A stretch of 41,276 nt of DNA, taken from contig JANYJP010000039.1 in NCBI GenBank assembly GCA_025358455.1, positions 1-41,276 of the forward strand. Direction: 5' to 3'. Shown in pieces: positions 7,832 through 16,173 of the stretch (its first letter is position 1; each line of letters starts with the position of its first letter). The notes beneath the pieces are model-generated. The model was not told the origin of the DNA and did no database searches. It was given only the letters and a program-made list of their open reading frames with translations. Position numbers and translations under genes: made by a program. This DNA comes from Bacteroidales bacterium (GTDB lineage Bacteria; Bacteroidota; Bacteroidia; Bacteroidales; VadinHA17).

Positions 7832-10729
7832 TTATTCAGAGATAAATTTCAATAGCGGTATTAAAACAGGTTTCCCTTTTTCAGCTTTATATAAGGCTTT
7901 GATAATTTTAGATGTATTCCCTTCCCTGTTTTGTTCGATTACCGGGGTAACGTGAATATACGGGTTCATTTTGCTTATAAATTCCAGATCTCTTTCCTTA
8001 GTTTCAATACTGAAATTAACAAACCCCGGATAAACAATAGCGATAAGGTCGGCAAGTTCACTTTTGGTTGTAACAACAGTTCCTTTAACAGGTTTAGTAT
8101 TTCCGTTTTCATCTGATATTACGACTGTACCTCCGGAAGGGATCCAGTTAAGCCAATTCATCTCCTCTCCCGCGTTTTTTTCATTTCCCTCCATGATAAT
8201 AGAATTTGAATAGAATTTCTTTAAACCCTCCTTGAAAAGTGGAGGAAGCTTAGTACTGTTTACATAACCTGATATCAAACGGTAGTTATTATAATGATCA
8301 ATATTGAAATTATAATCATCGGCTGTCAGAGAACCATTATTATTGAAAAGATGTGCTGAGAACAGGTCAATCAGCGACCTGAATTCCACAGTTGAAGAAT
8401 CGGTTGAAGGATTATTTTTCTGAATAAATTCCCTGATTATTCTTGCATATTCTGGTTTATCTGAAGAACTGAGTTTAAAATCCCCGGAGGTCAATTTTAT
8501 CTCCCGGGGTGCCTCCTCGAGCCTCGTAACTTTCAGCACTAATCTGGAAACAGGTTTACGACCTTCATCATCGAGTCTGGGCTCTGAAATAACAGAATTG
8601 TCGGGCTTAATTTCTTCAGTCTCGATATCAACCCATCCTGAGGCGAGTCCACTTGCGGATGCTGCAACATGAATTTTTCCTGTATTTCCTGTCGATCTGA
8701 TTAAGTTAGCCACCGGCATATCCATATACCAGACTCCATCCATCTCATGATGTTTATTTATTTCAGATTCATATCCCGAAGGTATAATAAAATCAGCAGG
8801 TCCGGTTATAGTCCATTTGATAGTATTATTGGCTCCATAAACATGATTGCCTTTTGAATCTACTATGTCAGCTGTAATAATTGCAACTGAACCCCGATCA
8901 GCTGATATCTTATTATGCGAAGAAGTCAGAATTATCTTTGCCGGATCGCCCGCCATTACTACCTGTGTTGTAACCGCTTTGTCATTTTTGCCGGATGAAG
9001 CTGTTATTATTCCCTTCTCAATCAAAACGTCTTTAAATGTAACGCTATGGAAATTGGTTTCATCAGGCGTCAGTATTCCTTTACTTACTCCATTTACTTT
9101 TAGCTCAACTTTGTCGCAATTTGAATTCACCACAATATCCTTCTTTTGTCCCAGGTACTGCGACCTCCATAAATTTGGCTGGATAAACATCATTGGTTTT
9201 TTGGCATAAGTGGCCTGCCAGAAATAATATCCATACTTAGGAAGCCTGTACATATCAACAAACCCATCAGTACTGATATTCCTTAGTTTTGAATTAAGAT
9301 ATTCGGGCGCCGGATCATCCGCGGCCCGGAAAGATGTAGTTATCCTGGTAGTATCCTGTGCCATTACAAACTTCAGATCAAAGTCATTATTTGTTTTGTT
9401 ACCCATGCTCCAGAATATGATACCGGGATGGTTACGATCGCGCCGGATCATTTCTTTTATCAGTTGTTCCTGTACCTCAGGCGAAGAATCCTGGTCCCCC
9501 ATACCTGGATAATCATAATTGATAATAATTCCATACCTGTCGGCCAGATCATACATATTTTTGTCATTAGGATAATGTCCCGTGGCCATGAAATTATAAT
9601 TCAGGTTTTCAGCAATATCGGTTATATCTAAAGCTGTAATCCAGTCAGGGATTGCATCCCCAAGCCATGGGTATTCCTGAAGGTAGTTTCCTCCATGCAT
9701 CTCCACCTTCTTTCCGTTAACATACAGAAAGTTTCCCTTATGATCCCATCGGAGCCAGCGGAATCCGAAAGTACTGGTATAAGTATCAACAGTTTCTTTC
9801 CCGTCAATAACCTGGGAGTAAATATTATAAAGACAGGGATCATCATTCGACCATAAGTGAAGGTTTTTTATAGGTTTTGAGGTCTGATCGAATTTATAAA
9901 GCTCCTGGGGATTAATTACCGCATTTGTTTTAATGACCTGGACCAGTTTTTTGGAGGCATCGTAAATGGAAGTTTGAAGAATACAATTGTTCTTCCGGGA
10001 ATTTTCGTTTTTCACCCAGGTCTGAACTCTGATCTTTCCCTCTTTTTCAGTTATACCAGGGGTTGTAATAAATGTACCTCCTTCATGGCTTGCGGAACCC
10101 TGCATAGGGATATAAAGATTATTTTTCAGAACAATAGTAACATCTCTGTAAATGCCACCGTAAAAATTAAATTTACCGGCAGCTATTGCAGGAATATTAT
10201 ACGGATCATTCTGACTGTTGCTTACTGCAATTGCAATAACATTTTCACCTTCTGGTTTTATAAATTTTGTAATATCAAAGTCGAATGAACCATATCCTCC
10301 TTTATGATCTCCAATGTATTTTCCGTTAACCCATACTTTACAATATTTCTGTACCCCTTCAAACTCAACAAAAACCTTTTTCCCTGAATAATTACTGTTT
10401 ATTGAAAAATGTTTGCGATACCACCCCCAACCTATCCACCAGTAAGGGTTATCACTTTCCGACGCATTTCTGGTAAAAGGATGAACCTCGCCTGTTGTTT
10501 CATATGTGTTCCATGTATGAGGAATACTGACCACGCTCCATCTGGAATCATCGAATCCTGGCGATTCATAGCCTTTGTCGGCTGCCTCTACAGGAAAATA
10601 ATTAAAAGTCCACTGGGAATTTATGAGTTTTTCAACCCTTTGACTTTTATAAATCTCTTCAGGTTTCTTTTGGCCACTTGAAACATAAATACTAAAAAGC
10701 AAAGAAAGCAGAAGAGTTATAATTTTCAT
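7832..10729 (-). CDS. GH2-like beta-galactosidase-family protein, probably catalytically inactive
   Basis: The 965-residue protein has a signal peptide (ITLLLSLLFSIYVSS, then GQ). The N-terminal sugar-binding domain is typical of GH2 (WSVVSIPHTWN, YWWIGWGWYRKHF, VWVNGKYIGDHKGGYGSF, NFYGGIYRDV), followed by the immunoglobulin-like domain and the barrel start (GFRWLRWDHKGNFLYVNGKK). At the acid/base site, where active GH2 enzymes have GNE, this protein reads WSMGNKTNND with Lys at residue 445 (codon 9395-9397). The segment that should carry the nucleophile strand is missing: only about 60 residues separate this site from DGFVDMYRLPKYGYYFWQA. Later regions add Ig-like domains and a C-terminal part I do not recognise. 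It may be a binding or scaffold protein, or a diverged enzyme. Confidence is high for the family and moderate for inactivity. Confidence 0.85.
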   Translation of the reverse strand: MKIITLLLSLLFSIYVSSGQKKPEEIYKSQRVEKLINSQWTFNYFPVEAADKGYESPGFDDSRWSVVSIPHTWNTYETTGEVHPFTRNASESDNPYWWIGWGWYRKHFSINSNYSGKKVFVEFEGVQKYCKVWVNGKYIGDHKGGYGSFDFDITKFIKPEGENVIAIAVSNSQNDPYNIPAIAAGKFNFYGGIYRDVTIVLKNNLYIPMQGSASHEGGTFITTPGITEKEGKIRVQTWVKNENSRKNNCILQTSIYDASKKLVQVIKTNAVINPQELYKFDQTSKPIKNLHLWSNDDPCLYNIYSQVIDGKETVDTYTSTFGFRWLRWDHKGNFLYVNGKKVEMHGGNYLQEYPWLGDAIPDWITALDITDIAENLNYNFMATGHYPNDKNMYDLADRYGIIINYDYPGMGDQDSSPEVQEQLIKEMIRRDRNHPGIIFWSMGNKTNNDFDLKFVMAQDTTRITTSFRAADDPAPEYLNSKLRNISTDGFVDMYRLPKYGYYFWQATYAKKPMMFIQPNLWRSQYLGQKKDIVVNSNCDKVELKVNGVSKGILTPDETNFHSVTFKDVLIEKGIITASSGKNDKAVTTQVVMAGDPAKIILTSSHNKISADRGSVAIITADIVDSKGNHVYGANNTIKWTITGPADFIIPSGYESEINKHHEMDGVWYMDMPVANLIRSTGNTGKIHVAASASGLASGWVDIETEEIKPDNSVISEPRLDDEGRKPVSRLVLKVTRLEEAPREIKLTSGDFKLSSSDKPEYARIIREFIQKNNPSTDSSTVEFRSLIDLFSAHLFNNNGSLTADDYNFNIDHYNNYRLISGYVNSTKLPPLFKEGLKKFYSNSIIMEGNEKNAGEEMNWLNWIPSGGTVVISDENGNTKPVKGTVVTTKSELADLIAIVYPGFVNFSIETKERDLEFISKMNPYIHVTPVIEQNREGNTSKIIKALYKAEKGKPVLIPLLKFISE

Positions 10730-10798
10730 AGACAGGATGTTATAAAAATTAATTTAGTATGTACAAGATAATAAATATTTAGGAGATGGAATAGCATA

Positions 10799-10834
10799 AT
10801 AAAAAAGAACACTGCCTCCTGTCAGAAGGCAGTG
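10799..10834 (-). terminator. Intrinsic terminator downstream of the truncated oxidoreductase gene
   Basis: On the minus strand an 8-bp stem CACTGCCT/AGGCAGTG (10827-10834 with 10810-10817, 9-nt loop) is followed shortly by a U-rich stretch (A-run at about 10799-10806 on the plus strand). It follows the stop at 10875 and remains although the gene upstream is broken. Confidence 0.75.
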
Positions 10835-10874
10835 CCAAACTATGCAAAAATGACTTCTTAGGTGTTATACCCAT

Positions 10875-11237
10875 TTACACTGTAGGCTCCCATCCTTTCT
10901 CATAATCGCGACTCCAGAGTTTCTGGGCTTCTTTATCATCGATTATATGGCCATTTTTGGGATCGATTTTCAGGTCACGACCCATGCGCCATGCAATATT
11001 CCCCAGTTGTGCCGCGACTGTACTCTTAAAACCGTGCTCAACATCACAGTTTGGACGACGATTATTCCTGATAGCATCAAGAAAGTCAGCTATATGCTGT
11101 TCATCCATTCCCGGACTTGGATTTGCTGCATCCCGTCCCTTAATGGTACCTTCTGTATGTCCGCCCACCTCTTTAATCAACTTACCGGCGAGATCATAAA
11201 CTTTATATTCGTCCCGGCCGGTATCAAGACTACCTAT
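10875..11237 (-). pseudogene. 3' remnant of a Gfo/Idh/MocA family oxidoreductase
   Basis: The open frame encodes about 120 residues that match only the C-terminus of Gfo/Idh/MocA proteins: GSLDTGRDEYKVYDLAGKL, a family segment DEQHIADFLDAIRNNRRPNC and HGFKSTVAAQLGNIAWRMGR, which parallels FYSSSLPIMANIAYRLGREL in the intact protein at 4465-5835. There is no Rossmann motif, signal or EKP motif. The frame opens directly after a stop (TTA at 11238-11240 on the plus strand), the first plausible start codon is a TTG at 11180, and the DNA beyond is AT-rich with no coding character. A deletion has probably removed roughly 300 codons. The normal terminator is still present. It is most likely non-functional. 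Confidence 0.8.
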
Positions 11238-11240
11238 TTA

Positions 11241-11650
11241 TCAAAACAATTAATACTTTTCTGAGTTATTATCGTGTAGGTTAACGGAACTTTACATTTT
11301 AAATTACAATCTTGCTCATCGTCCTTTCAAAAAATGTTTGTGGAATGAATGAATATACTTTAATAATAATGGGAGTTATTATTGATCCAAATATAATCGA
11401 GTAATTTATATAAACAAAATTTCAGTCAACCTAATTAAAAATATTTTATCCGGGTGCAGATTACCTCCGGTCTCGCATAAATATAAGGTATGCAAATAAA
11501 TTGAGCTACAAATAAAATTGCATTTATTGATCAATATAAAAAGATATAATCAGGTTATAATATATTGACAATCAATGTCAGAATTAGTGAAAGAATAATG
11601 CTTTTATCTTTTTCTGAAATATCTAATTTGAAGAAATATTGCACTTTTTA
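11241..11650. other. AT-rich intergenic region without recognisable genes
   Basis: About 410 nt between the truncated oxidoreductase and the ilv promoter. I found no credible ORF or RNA gene. The only notable items are a 12-bp palindrome TATTGATCAATA at 11525-11536 and a short inverted repeat TGACA-TGTCA near 11576-11590; either could be an operator but nothing else supports that. The missing 5' part of the oxidoreductase gene is not recognisable here. Confidence 0.5.
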
Positions 11651-11680
11651 TTTGATATATTAAATATTTAAGTACATTTG
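11651..11680 (+). promoter_or_regulatory. Promoter of the ilv-leu operon (TTTG / TACATTTG)
   Basis: TTTG at 11651-11654 and TACATTTG at 11673-11680 match the Bacteroidota -33 and -7 elements, with an 18-nt spacer. Transcription should start near 11687, about 16 nt before the leader peptide ORF. The his and aromatic leaders have the same type of -7 box at nearly the same distance. Confidence 0.75.
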
Positions 11681-11702
11681 TCCATCATTTTATAATAAAA
11701 AA

Positions 11703-11762
11703 GTGAAAATATCTATAATCCATATTATCGTCCTCATCCTCATTCTTGCCGCGAGCACATGA
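11703..11762 (+). CDS. ilvL: ilv-leu operon leader peptide (Ile/Val/Leu-rich, 19 residues)
   Basis: A GTG-initiated ORF encodes MKISIIHIIVLILILAAST, with seven Ile, three Leu and one Val among 19 residues, ending in TGA at 11760-11762. It lies between a good promoter and an intrinsic terminator placed just before ilvD. Such a composition is the signature of leader-peptide attenuators, in which the ribosome senses charged tRNA supply. One nucleotide after the stop codon lies CCGGGAA (11764-11770), identical to part of the terminator's right arm, so ribosome release or stalling decides which hairpin forms. The peptide itself probably has no function. The GTG start is the only start codon that fits. 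Confidence 0.88.
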   Translation: MKISIIHIIVLILILAAST

Positions 11763-11763
11763 T

Positions 11764-11827
11764 CCGGGAATAATATGTATTTATATAAACATACAGAGCT
11801 TTCCGGGAGACCGGGAAGCTTTTTTTT
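11764..11827 (+). promoter_or_regulatory. ilv-leu attenuator: competing antiterminator and terminator
   Basis: The terminator is AGCTTTCCGG (11797-11806), loop GAGA, CCGGGAAGCT (11811-11820) and seven further T (11821-11827); one T-G wobble. The antiterminator pairs CCGGGAA (11764-11770) with TTTCCGG (11800-11806), using the same left-arm bases. A weaker inner pairing TGTAT/ATACA extends that alternative hairpin. A ribosome that reaches the leader stop covers 11764-11770 and leaves the terminator free; one stalled on Ile/Val/Leu codons does not. The predicted result is read-through during branched-chain amino acid shortage. Confidence 0.85.
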
Positions 11828-11841
11828 AATATGCTTTTAAT

Positions 11842-13668
11842 ATGAAGAACGAACTAAGGAGCTCAAAGACAACATCCGGAAGAAATATGGCAGGTGCACG
11901 AAGCCTGTGGCGAGCTAACGGGATGAAGGAAGAACAAATGGGAAAACCTATTATTGCTATCGTAAACTCCTTTTCGCAGTTTGTTCCCGGACATGCTCAT
12001 CTTCATGAAATCGGTCAGTTTGTTAAAAATGAAATTGAAAAAAAGGGTCTTTTTGCAGCTGAATTCAATACAATAGCAATTGATGACGGTATTGCCATGG
12101 GGCATTCAGGAATGCTCTACTCACTTCCTTCAAGAGAACTTATAGCTGACAGCGTCGAATATGTGTGTAATGCACATCTGGCAGACGCTATGATCTGTAT
12201 AAGTAACTGTGATAAGATTACTCCGGGTATGCTGATGGCTGCCATGAGAATAAATATCCCTGTTGTTTTCGTGTCCGGAGGGCCAATGGAGGCCGGTCGT
12301 TTTAAAAATAAATACCTCGATCTGGTTGATGCAATGGTTGCCGCGGCCGATGATACCGTCAGTGATAATGATCTGTATGAGATCGAGAGATCCGCCTGTC
12401 CTACCTGTGGGTCATGTTCAGGAATGTTTACTGCAAATTCAATGAATTGCCTTACTGAAGCATTGGGATTATCACTTCCCGGCAACGGGACCATTGTTGC
12501 TACCCATAAAAACAGGATTAAGTTATTTGAAAAAGCTGCCGCACTGATAGTTGATATGGCTAACAGATATTACAATGATGGCGACGACTCTGTTCTTCCC
12601 CGTTCTATTGCAACAAAAGAGGCATTCATGAATTCAATGTCACTCGATATAGCTATGGGAGGCTCCACTAATACTGTACTTCATCTTCTTGCTGTGGCTC
12701 AGGAAGCCGGTGTTGATTTCACAATGAAGGATATTGATCAGCTTTCACGACGTATTCCAAATATCTGTAAAGTGTCTCCAAGTTCACAATATCACGTTCA
12801 GGATGTTAACCGTGCGGGTGGAATATTAGGCATAATGGGTGAACTGGGACGTGTCGACCTGATAAACACATCAGTGAAACGGGTGGATTACAAAACCCTT
12901 GGAGAAGCAATTGCTGACTGGGATATCCGTGGAGGAAAAGCAAAACCTGCTGCATTCAATACCTTCAAAAGCGCTCCGGCAATGGAGAAAAATCTCAAAA
13001 TGGGTTCACAGGATATGTCATATGAAGAACCCGATACCGACCGGGAAAAAGGCTGTATAAGATCTGTGGAACATGCTTATAGTAAAGACGGCGGACTGGC
13101 CGTACTCTATGGTAATATTGCCCGGAAAGGGTGTATCGTAAAAACAGCCGGTATTGATCCTTTACTTTTTACATTCACCGGGAATGCTGTGATATATGAA
13201 TCGCAGGAAGAATCAGTAGACGGGATCCTGAATGGAGATGTGAAGAAAGGTGATGTAGTCATTATAAGGTATGAAGGTCCGAAAGGTGGTCCGGGTATGC
13301 AGGAAATGCTCTACCCTACTTCATATCTGAAATCGAAGGGGTTAGGTAATGAATGTGCACTAATTACTGATGGAAGGTTTTCAGGCGGCACTTCAGGATT
13401 GTCAATTGGACATGTTTCACCTGAAGCTGCTGCAGGGGGAGAACTGGCTTTACTAAAATCTGGTGATCGTATAGAAATAGATATCCCAAACAGAACAATA
13501 AATGCTCTTATATCGGATAATGAGCTTAATAACCGGAAGAAATCAGAAGAACTGAAAGGCGACAAGGCTTATAAGCCTGAAAACCGTAACCGGGAAATTT
13601 CTTCTGCTTTAAGAGCATATGCCGCCATCGTAAGTTCAGCTGACCTGGGAGCTGTAAGGATGATATAA
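11842..13668 (+). CDS. ilvD: Dihydroxy-acid dehydratase
   Basis: IlvD dehydrates 2,3-dihydroxy-3-methylbutanoate and -pentanoate to the 2-oxo acids that precede valine/leucine and isoleucine. The 608 residues match the usual length. Iron-sulfur ligands are visible in [12 protein letters not shown] (Cys123) and [19 protein letters not shown] (Cys189/Cys192 region); other family blocks are [36 protein letters not shown] and [21 protein letters not shown]. It is the first structural gene of the operon and starts 14 nt after the attenuator U-tract, so the attenuator controls it directly. The gap to ilvB is 64 nt. Confidence 0.97.
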   Translation: MKNELRSSKTTSGRNMAGARSLWRANGMKEEQMGKPIIAIVNSFSQFVPGHAHLHEIGQFVKNEIEKKGLFAAEFNTIAIDDGIAMGHSGMLYSLPSRELIADSVEYVCNAHLADAMICISNCDKITPGMLMAAMRINIPVVFVSGGPMEAGRFKNKYLDLVDAMVAAADDTVSDNDLYEIERSACPTCGSCSGMFTANSMNCLTEALGLSLPGNGTIVATHKNRIKLFEKAAALIVDMANRYYNDGDDSVLPRSIATKEAFMNSMSLDIAMGGSTNTVLHLLAVAQEAGVDFTMKDIDQLSRRIPNICKVSPSSQYHVQDVNRAGGILGIMGELGRVDLINTSVKRVDYKTLGEAIADWDIRGGKAKPAAFNTFKSAPAMEKNLKMGSQDMSYEEPDTDREKGCIRSVEHAYSKDGGLAVLYGNIARKGCIVKTAGIDPLLFTFTGNAVIYESQEESVDGILNGDVKKGDVVIIRYEGPKGGPGMQEMLYPTSYLKSKGLGNECALITDGRFSGGTSGLSIGHVSPEAAAGGELALLKSGDRIEIDIPNRTINALISDNELNNRKKSEELKGDKAYKPENRNREISSALRAYAAIVSSADLGAVRMI

Positions 13669-13732
13669 CGGAGAAAGACAAAAGGCAAAAGGTTGATATA
13701 TAATACAATATTACATTTAGATAAGATAGTAT

Positions 13733-15472
13733 ATGAAGATTGAAAAAGAAACAGAACATGCTATTGTACATGTTAACGGACAGGAACAGATAACCGGAGC
13801 TGAAGCTCTTTTGCAATGTTTATTAGAAGAGGGAGTGGATACTATTTTTGGTTATCCCGGAGGAGCAATTATGCCGGTTTATGACAAACTTCTCGATTTT
13901 ACAGGCAGACTAAATCATTATCTTACCCGACATGAACAAGGTGCAGCACATGCTGCCCAGGCCTATTCGATGGTTACAGGTAAACCAGGAATCTGTTTTG
14001 CCACATCAGGCCCCGGAGCTACAAATCTTGTTACCGGGATCGCCAACGCGTTTCTTGATTCGGTACCGGTGGTATTTATAACAGCCCAGGTTACATCCGG
14101 ACTGATTGGTACTGATGCTTTTCAGGAGACTGATATTATTGGGGTCTCGATGCCTGTAACGAAATGGAACTGCCAGGTTAAAAAACCACAGGATATACCT
14201 GATACAATAGCTAAAGCTTTTTATATAGCCAAAACAGGCCGTCCGGGACCTGTTTTGATAGATATAACAAAAGATGCGCAGCTGGAGAAACTTTGTTTCA
14301 AATATAAAAAATGTGACTATATCAGAAGTTACAATCCTCTTATACCGCTGCATATAAAGGCAATAGAATCAGCTGCTATTATGATCAACCATGCTGAAAA
14401 ACCTCTGATTCTCGCCGGTCATGGAGTTTTGCTGTCAAGAGCAGAAAAGGAATTGAAAGCATTTGCTGAAAAAACCGGTATACCTGTCGCCTCAACTCTG
14501 ATGGGCCTTTCGGCATTTCCGTCTGACCACCGGTTGTTTACAGGGATGTTGGGCATGCATGGAAACTATGGTCCAAATCTGCTGACAAATGAAGCTGACC
14601 TTATTATTGCAATCGGTATGCGTTTCGATGACCGCGTAACAGGTAATCTTAAAAAATATGCAAAAAAAGCAACGATAATTCATATCGAGATTGATGAAGC
14701 GGAGATAAATAAAAATGTGCTGGTTGATGTTGAAATAAACAATGATGCAAAAGAGGTCCTGAAATACCTTATTCCACTTGTTAAGGAGAACTCATTTGAA
14801 AAATGGATCAGAGAATTCAGAATATGCGATAAGACTGAATATGAGAAAGTTATAAAAGAGGAAACGAAGCCTGAAGAAGGTGATATAAAAATGGGTGAGG
14901 TTGTAAAACTGGTATCAGACCTCACAAAAGGTGAAGCAATAATTGTTACAGACGTCGGACAAAATCAGATGTATGCAGCCCGGTATTACAAATTCAGTAA
15001 TCCAAACAGCCTGGTTACCTCCGGTGGTATGGGAACAATGGGATTTGGTCTTCCGGCAGGAATAGGAGCAAAAGTCGGGAGACCTGACAAACCTGTTATT
15101 GCGTTTCTTGGAGATGGAGGTTTCCAGATGACCATACAGGAGCTGGGAACAATTCTGCAATATAAAGTACCTCTCAAAATTATCATTCTTAATAATAATT
15201 ACCTGGGAATGGTGCGTCAGTGGCAGGATATGTTTTTCGATAAAAGATATGCCTCAACTGAACTGGTGAATCCTGATTTTGTAATGATAGCAAAAGCATT
15301 TGGTATCCCGGGGAAAAAGGTAGTCATGAGGAAAGAACTTAAAACTGCACTTGATGAAATGATGGCTGCCAAAGGGCCATATCTTCTTGATGTTATCGTG
15401 GAAAAGGAAGGAAATGTCTTCCCGATGGTAGAACCGGGTTCATCAGTCTCCGAAGTAAGATTAACTTATTAA
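13733..15472 (+). CDS. ilvB: Acetolactate synthase, large (catalytic) subunit
   Basis: This ThDP enzyme condenses two pyruvates to acetolactate, or pyruvate with 2-oxobutyrate to acetohydroxybutyrate, the committed step of valine and isoleucine synthesis. In 579 residues it shows GYPGGAIMPVYDKL, the activating Glu in RHEQGAAHAAQAYS, GIGMRFDDRVTG in the central FAD-type domain, and the ThDP/metal motif GDGGFQMT ... LNNNYLGMVRQWQ. About 25 residues precede the first conserved block. The regulatory subunit gene ilvN follows after a 114-nt gap filled by a dispersed repeat. Confidence 0.96.
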   Translation: MKIEKETEHAIVHVNGQEQITGAEALLQCLLEEGVDTIFGYPGGAIMPVYDKLLDFTGRLNHYLTRHEQGAAHAAQAYSMVTGKPGICFATSGPGATNLVTGIANAFLDSVPVVFITAQVTSGLIGTDAFQETDIIGVSMPVTKWNCQVKKPQDIPDTIAKAFYIAKTGRPGPVLIDITKDAQLEKLCFKYKKCDYIRSYNPLIPLHIKAIESAAIMINHAEKPLILAGHGVLLSRAEKELKAFAEKTGIPVASTLMGLSAFPSDHRLFTGMLGMHGNYGPNLLTNEADLIIAIGMRFDDRVTGNLKKYAKKATIIHIEIDEAEINKNVLVDVEINNDAKEVLKYLIPLVKENSFEKWIREFRICDKTEYEKVIKEETKPEEGDIKMGEVVKLVSDLTKGEAIIVTDVGQNQMYAARYYKFSNPNSLVTSGGMGTMGFGLPAGIGAKVGRPDKPVIAFLGDGGFQMTIQELGTILQYKVPLKIIILNNNYLGMVRQWQDMFFDKRYASTELVNPDFVMIAKAFGIPGKKVVMRKELKTALDEMMAAKGPYLLDVIVEKEGNVFPMVEPGSSVSEVRLTY

Positions 15473-15493
15473 TTGTAAAAACATGATAAATAG

Positions 15494-15580
15494 CTCAGTG
15501 TAACTCTGTGAAAGTTCTTCCTTTTTGTTACACAGAGAAAAACAGAGAAGACACAGAGAGCCACAGAGAATAACAAAGAA
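15494..15580 (+). repeat. CTCTGTG/CACAGAG intergenic repeat, copy A
   Basis: CTCTGTG (15504-15510) and CACAGAG (15531-15537) form a hairpin around GTTCTTCCTTTTTG, followed by iterated CACAGAG-type units. It is in the same orientation as the copy at 38058-38158 and opposite to that at 18755-18870. It lies within the ilv transcript between ilvB and ilvN. Confidence 0.75.
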
Positions 15581-15586
15581 AATATT

Positions 15587-16147
15587 ATGAAACAGGAATT
15601 TACAATATCGCTTTTCACTGAGGATCACATAGGGATCCTTAACCAGATAACAATAATATTAACGCGAAGGCAGATAAATGTGGAGAGCATCACCGCCTCT
15701 GAATCGGCAGTAAAAGGAGTTCAGTTACTGACAATAGTAGTAAGAACGACCAGTGAAATGATTCAGAAAGTGGCAAGACAGATGGAAAAGCTGGTCGATG
15801 TATTAAAAGTCTTTGTGCATACCTCCGACCAGATTATATATCAGGAAATTGCGCTATTTAAAGTTACAACAAAAGGGTTAATGTCAGGTAATATAATTGA
15901 TAACATTGTCCGCAACCATCATGCGCGGATTCTTGAAGTATCTCCCGAGTATGTTGTTCTTGAAAAAACAGGTCATAAAACAGAAATAACTGATTTGCTT
16001 TCCCAGCTTGAGCCATACGGGGTATTACAGTTCGCGCGATCAGGAAGGGTTGCTATAACCAAACAGGTTAAAGAGTTGAATGTATACCTTAAAGAAATGG
16101 ATGAAGCTAACAGGGTTAGATCGGAAACAATTGAAATAACTTATTAA
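15587..16147 (+). CDS. ilvN: Acetolactate synthase, small (regulatory) subunit
   Basis: The 186-residue protein starts with an ACT domain (FTISLFTEDHIGILNQITII, RRQINVESITASES) and continues with the ALS small-subunit C-terminal domain (VLKVFVHTSDQIIYQEIALFKV, FARSGRVAITK). In this family the small subunit activates the large one and confers feedback inhibition by valine or other branched-chain amino acids. Its place directly between ilvB and ilvC is the standard order. The start is separated from ilvB by a transcribed repeat, which might affect relative translation. Confidence 0.93.
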   Translation: MKQEFTISLFTEDHIGILNQITIILTRRQINVESITASESAVKGVQLLTIVVRTTSEMIQKVARQMEKLVDVLKVFVHTSDQIIYQEIALFKVTTKGLMSGNIIDNIVRNHHARILEVSPEYVVLEKTGHKTEITDLLSQLEPYGVLQFARSGRVAITKQVKELNVYLKEMDEANRVRSETIEITY

Positions 16148-16173
16148 TAATCAAATATTTAAAAAGCAAGATT

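Noticed and set aside
11525-11590. Palindrome TATTGATCAATA and the TGACA/TGTCA inverted repeat as operators
   Set aside because: AT-rich DNA gives such matches by chance; they lie 90-150 nt upstream of the promoter with no regulator gene nearby.
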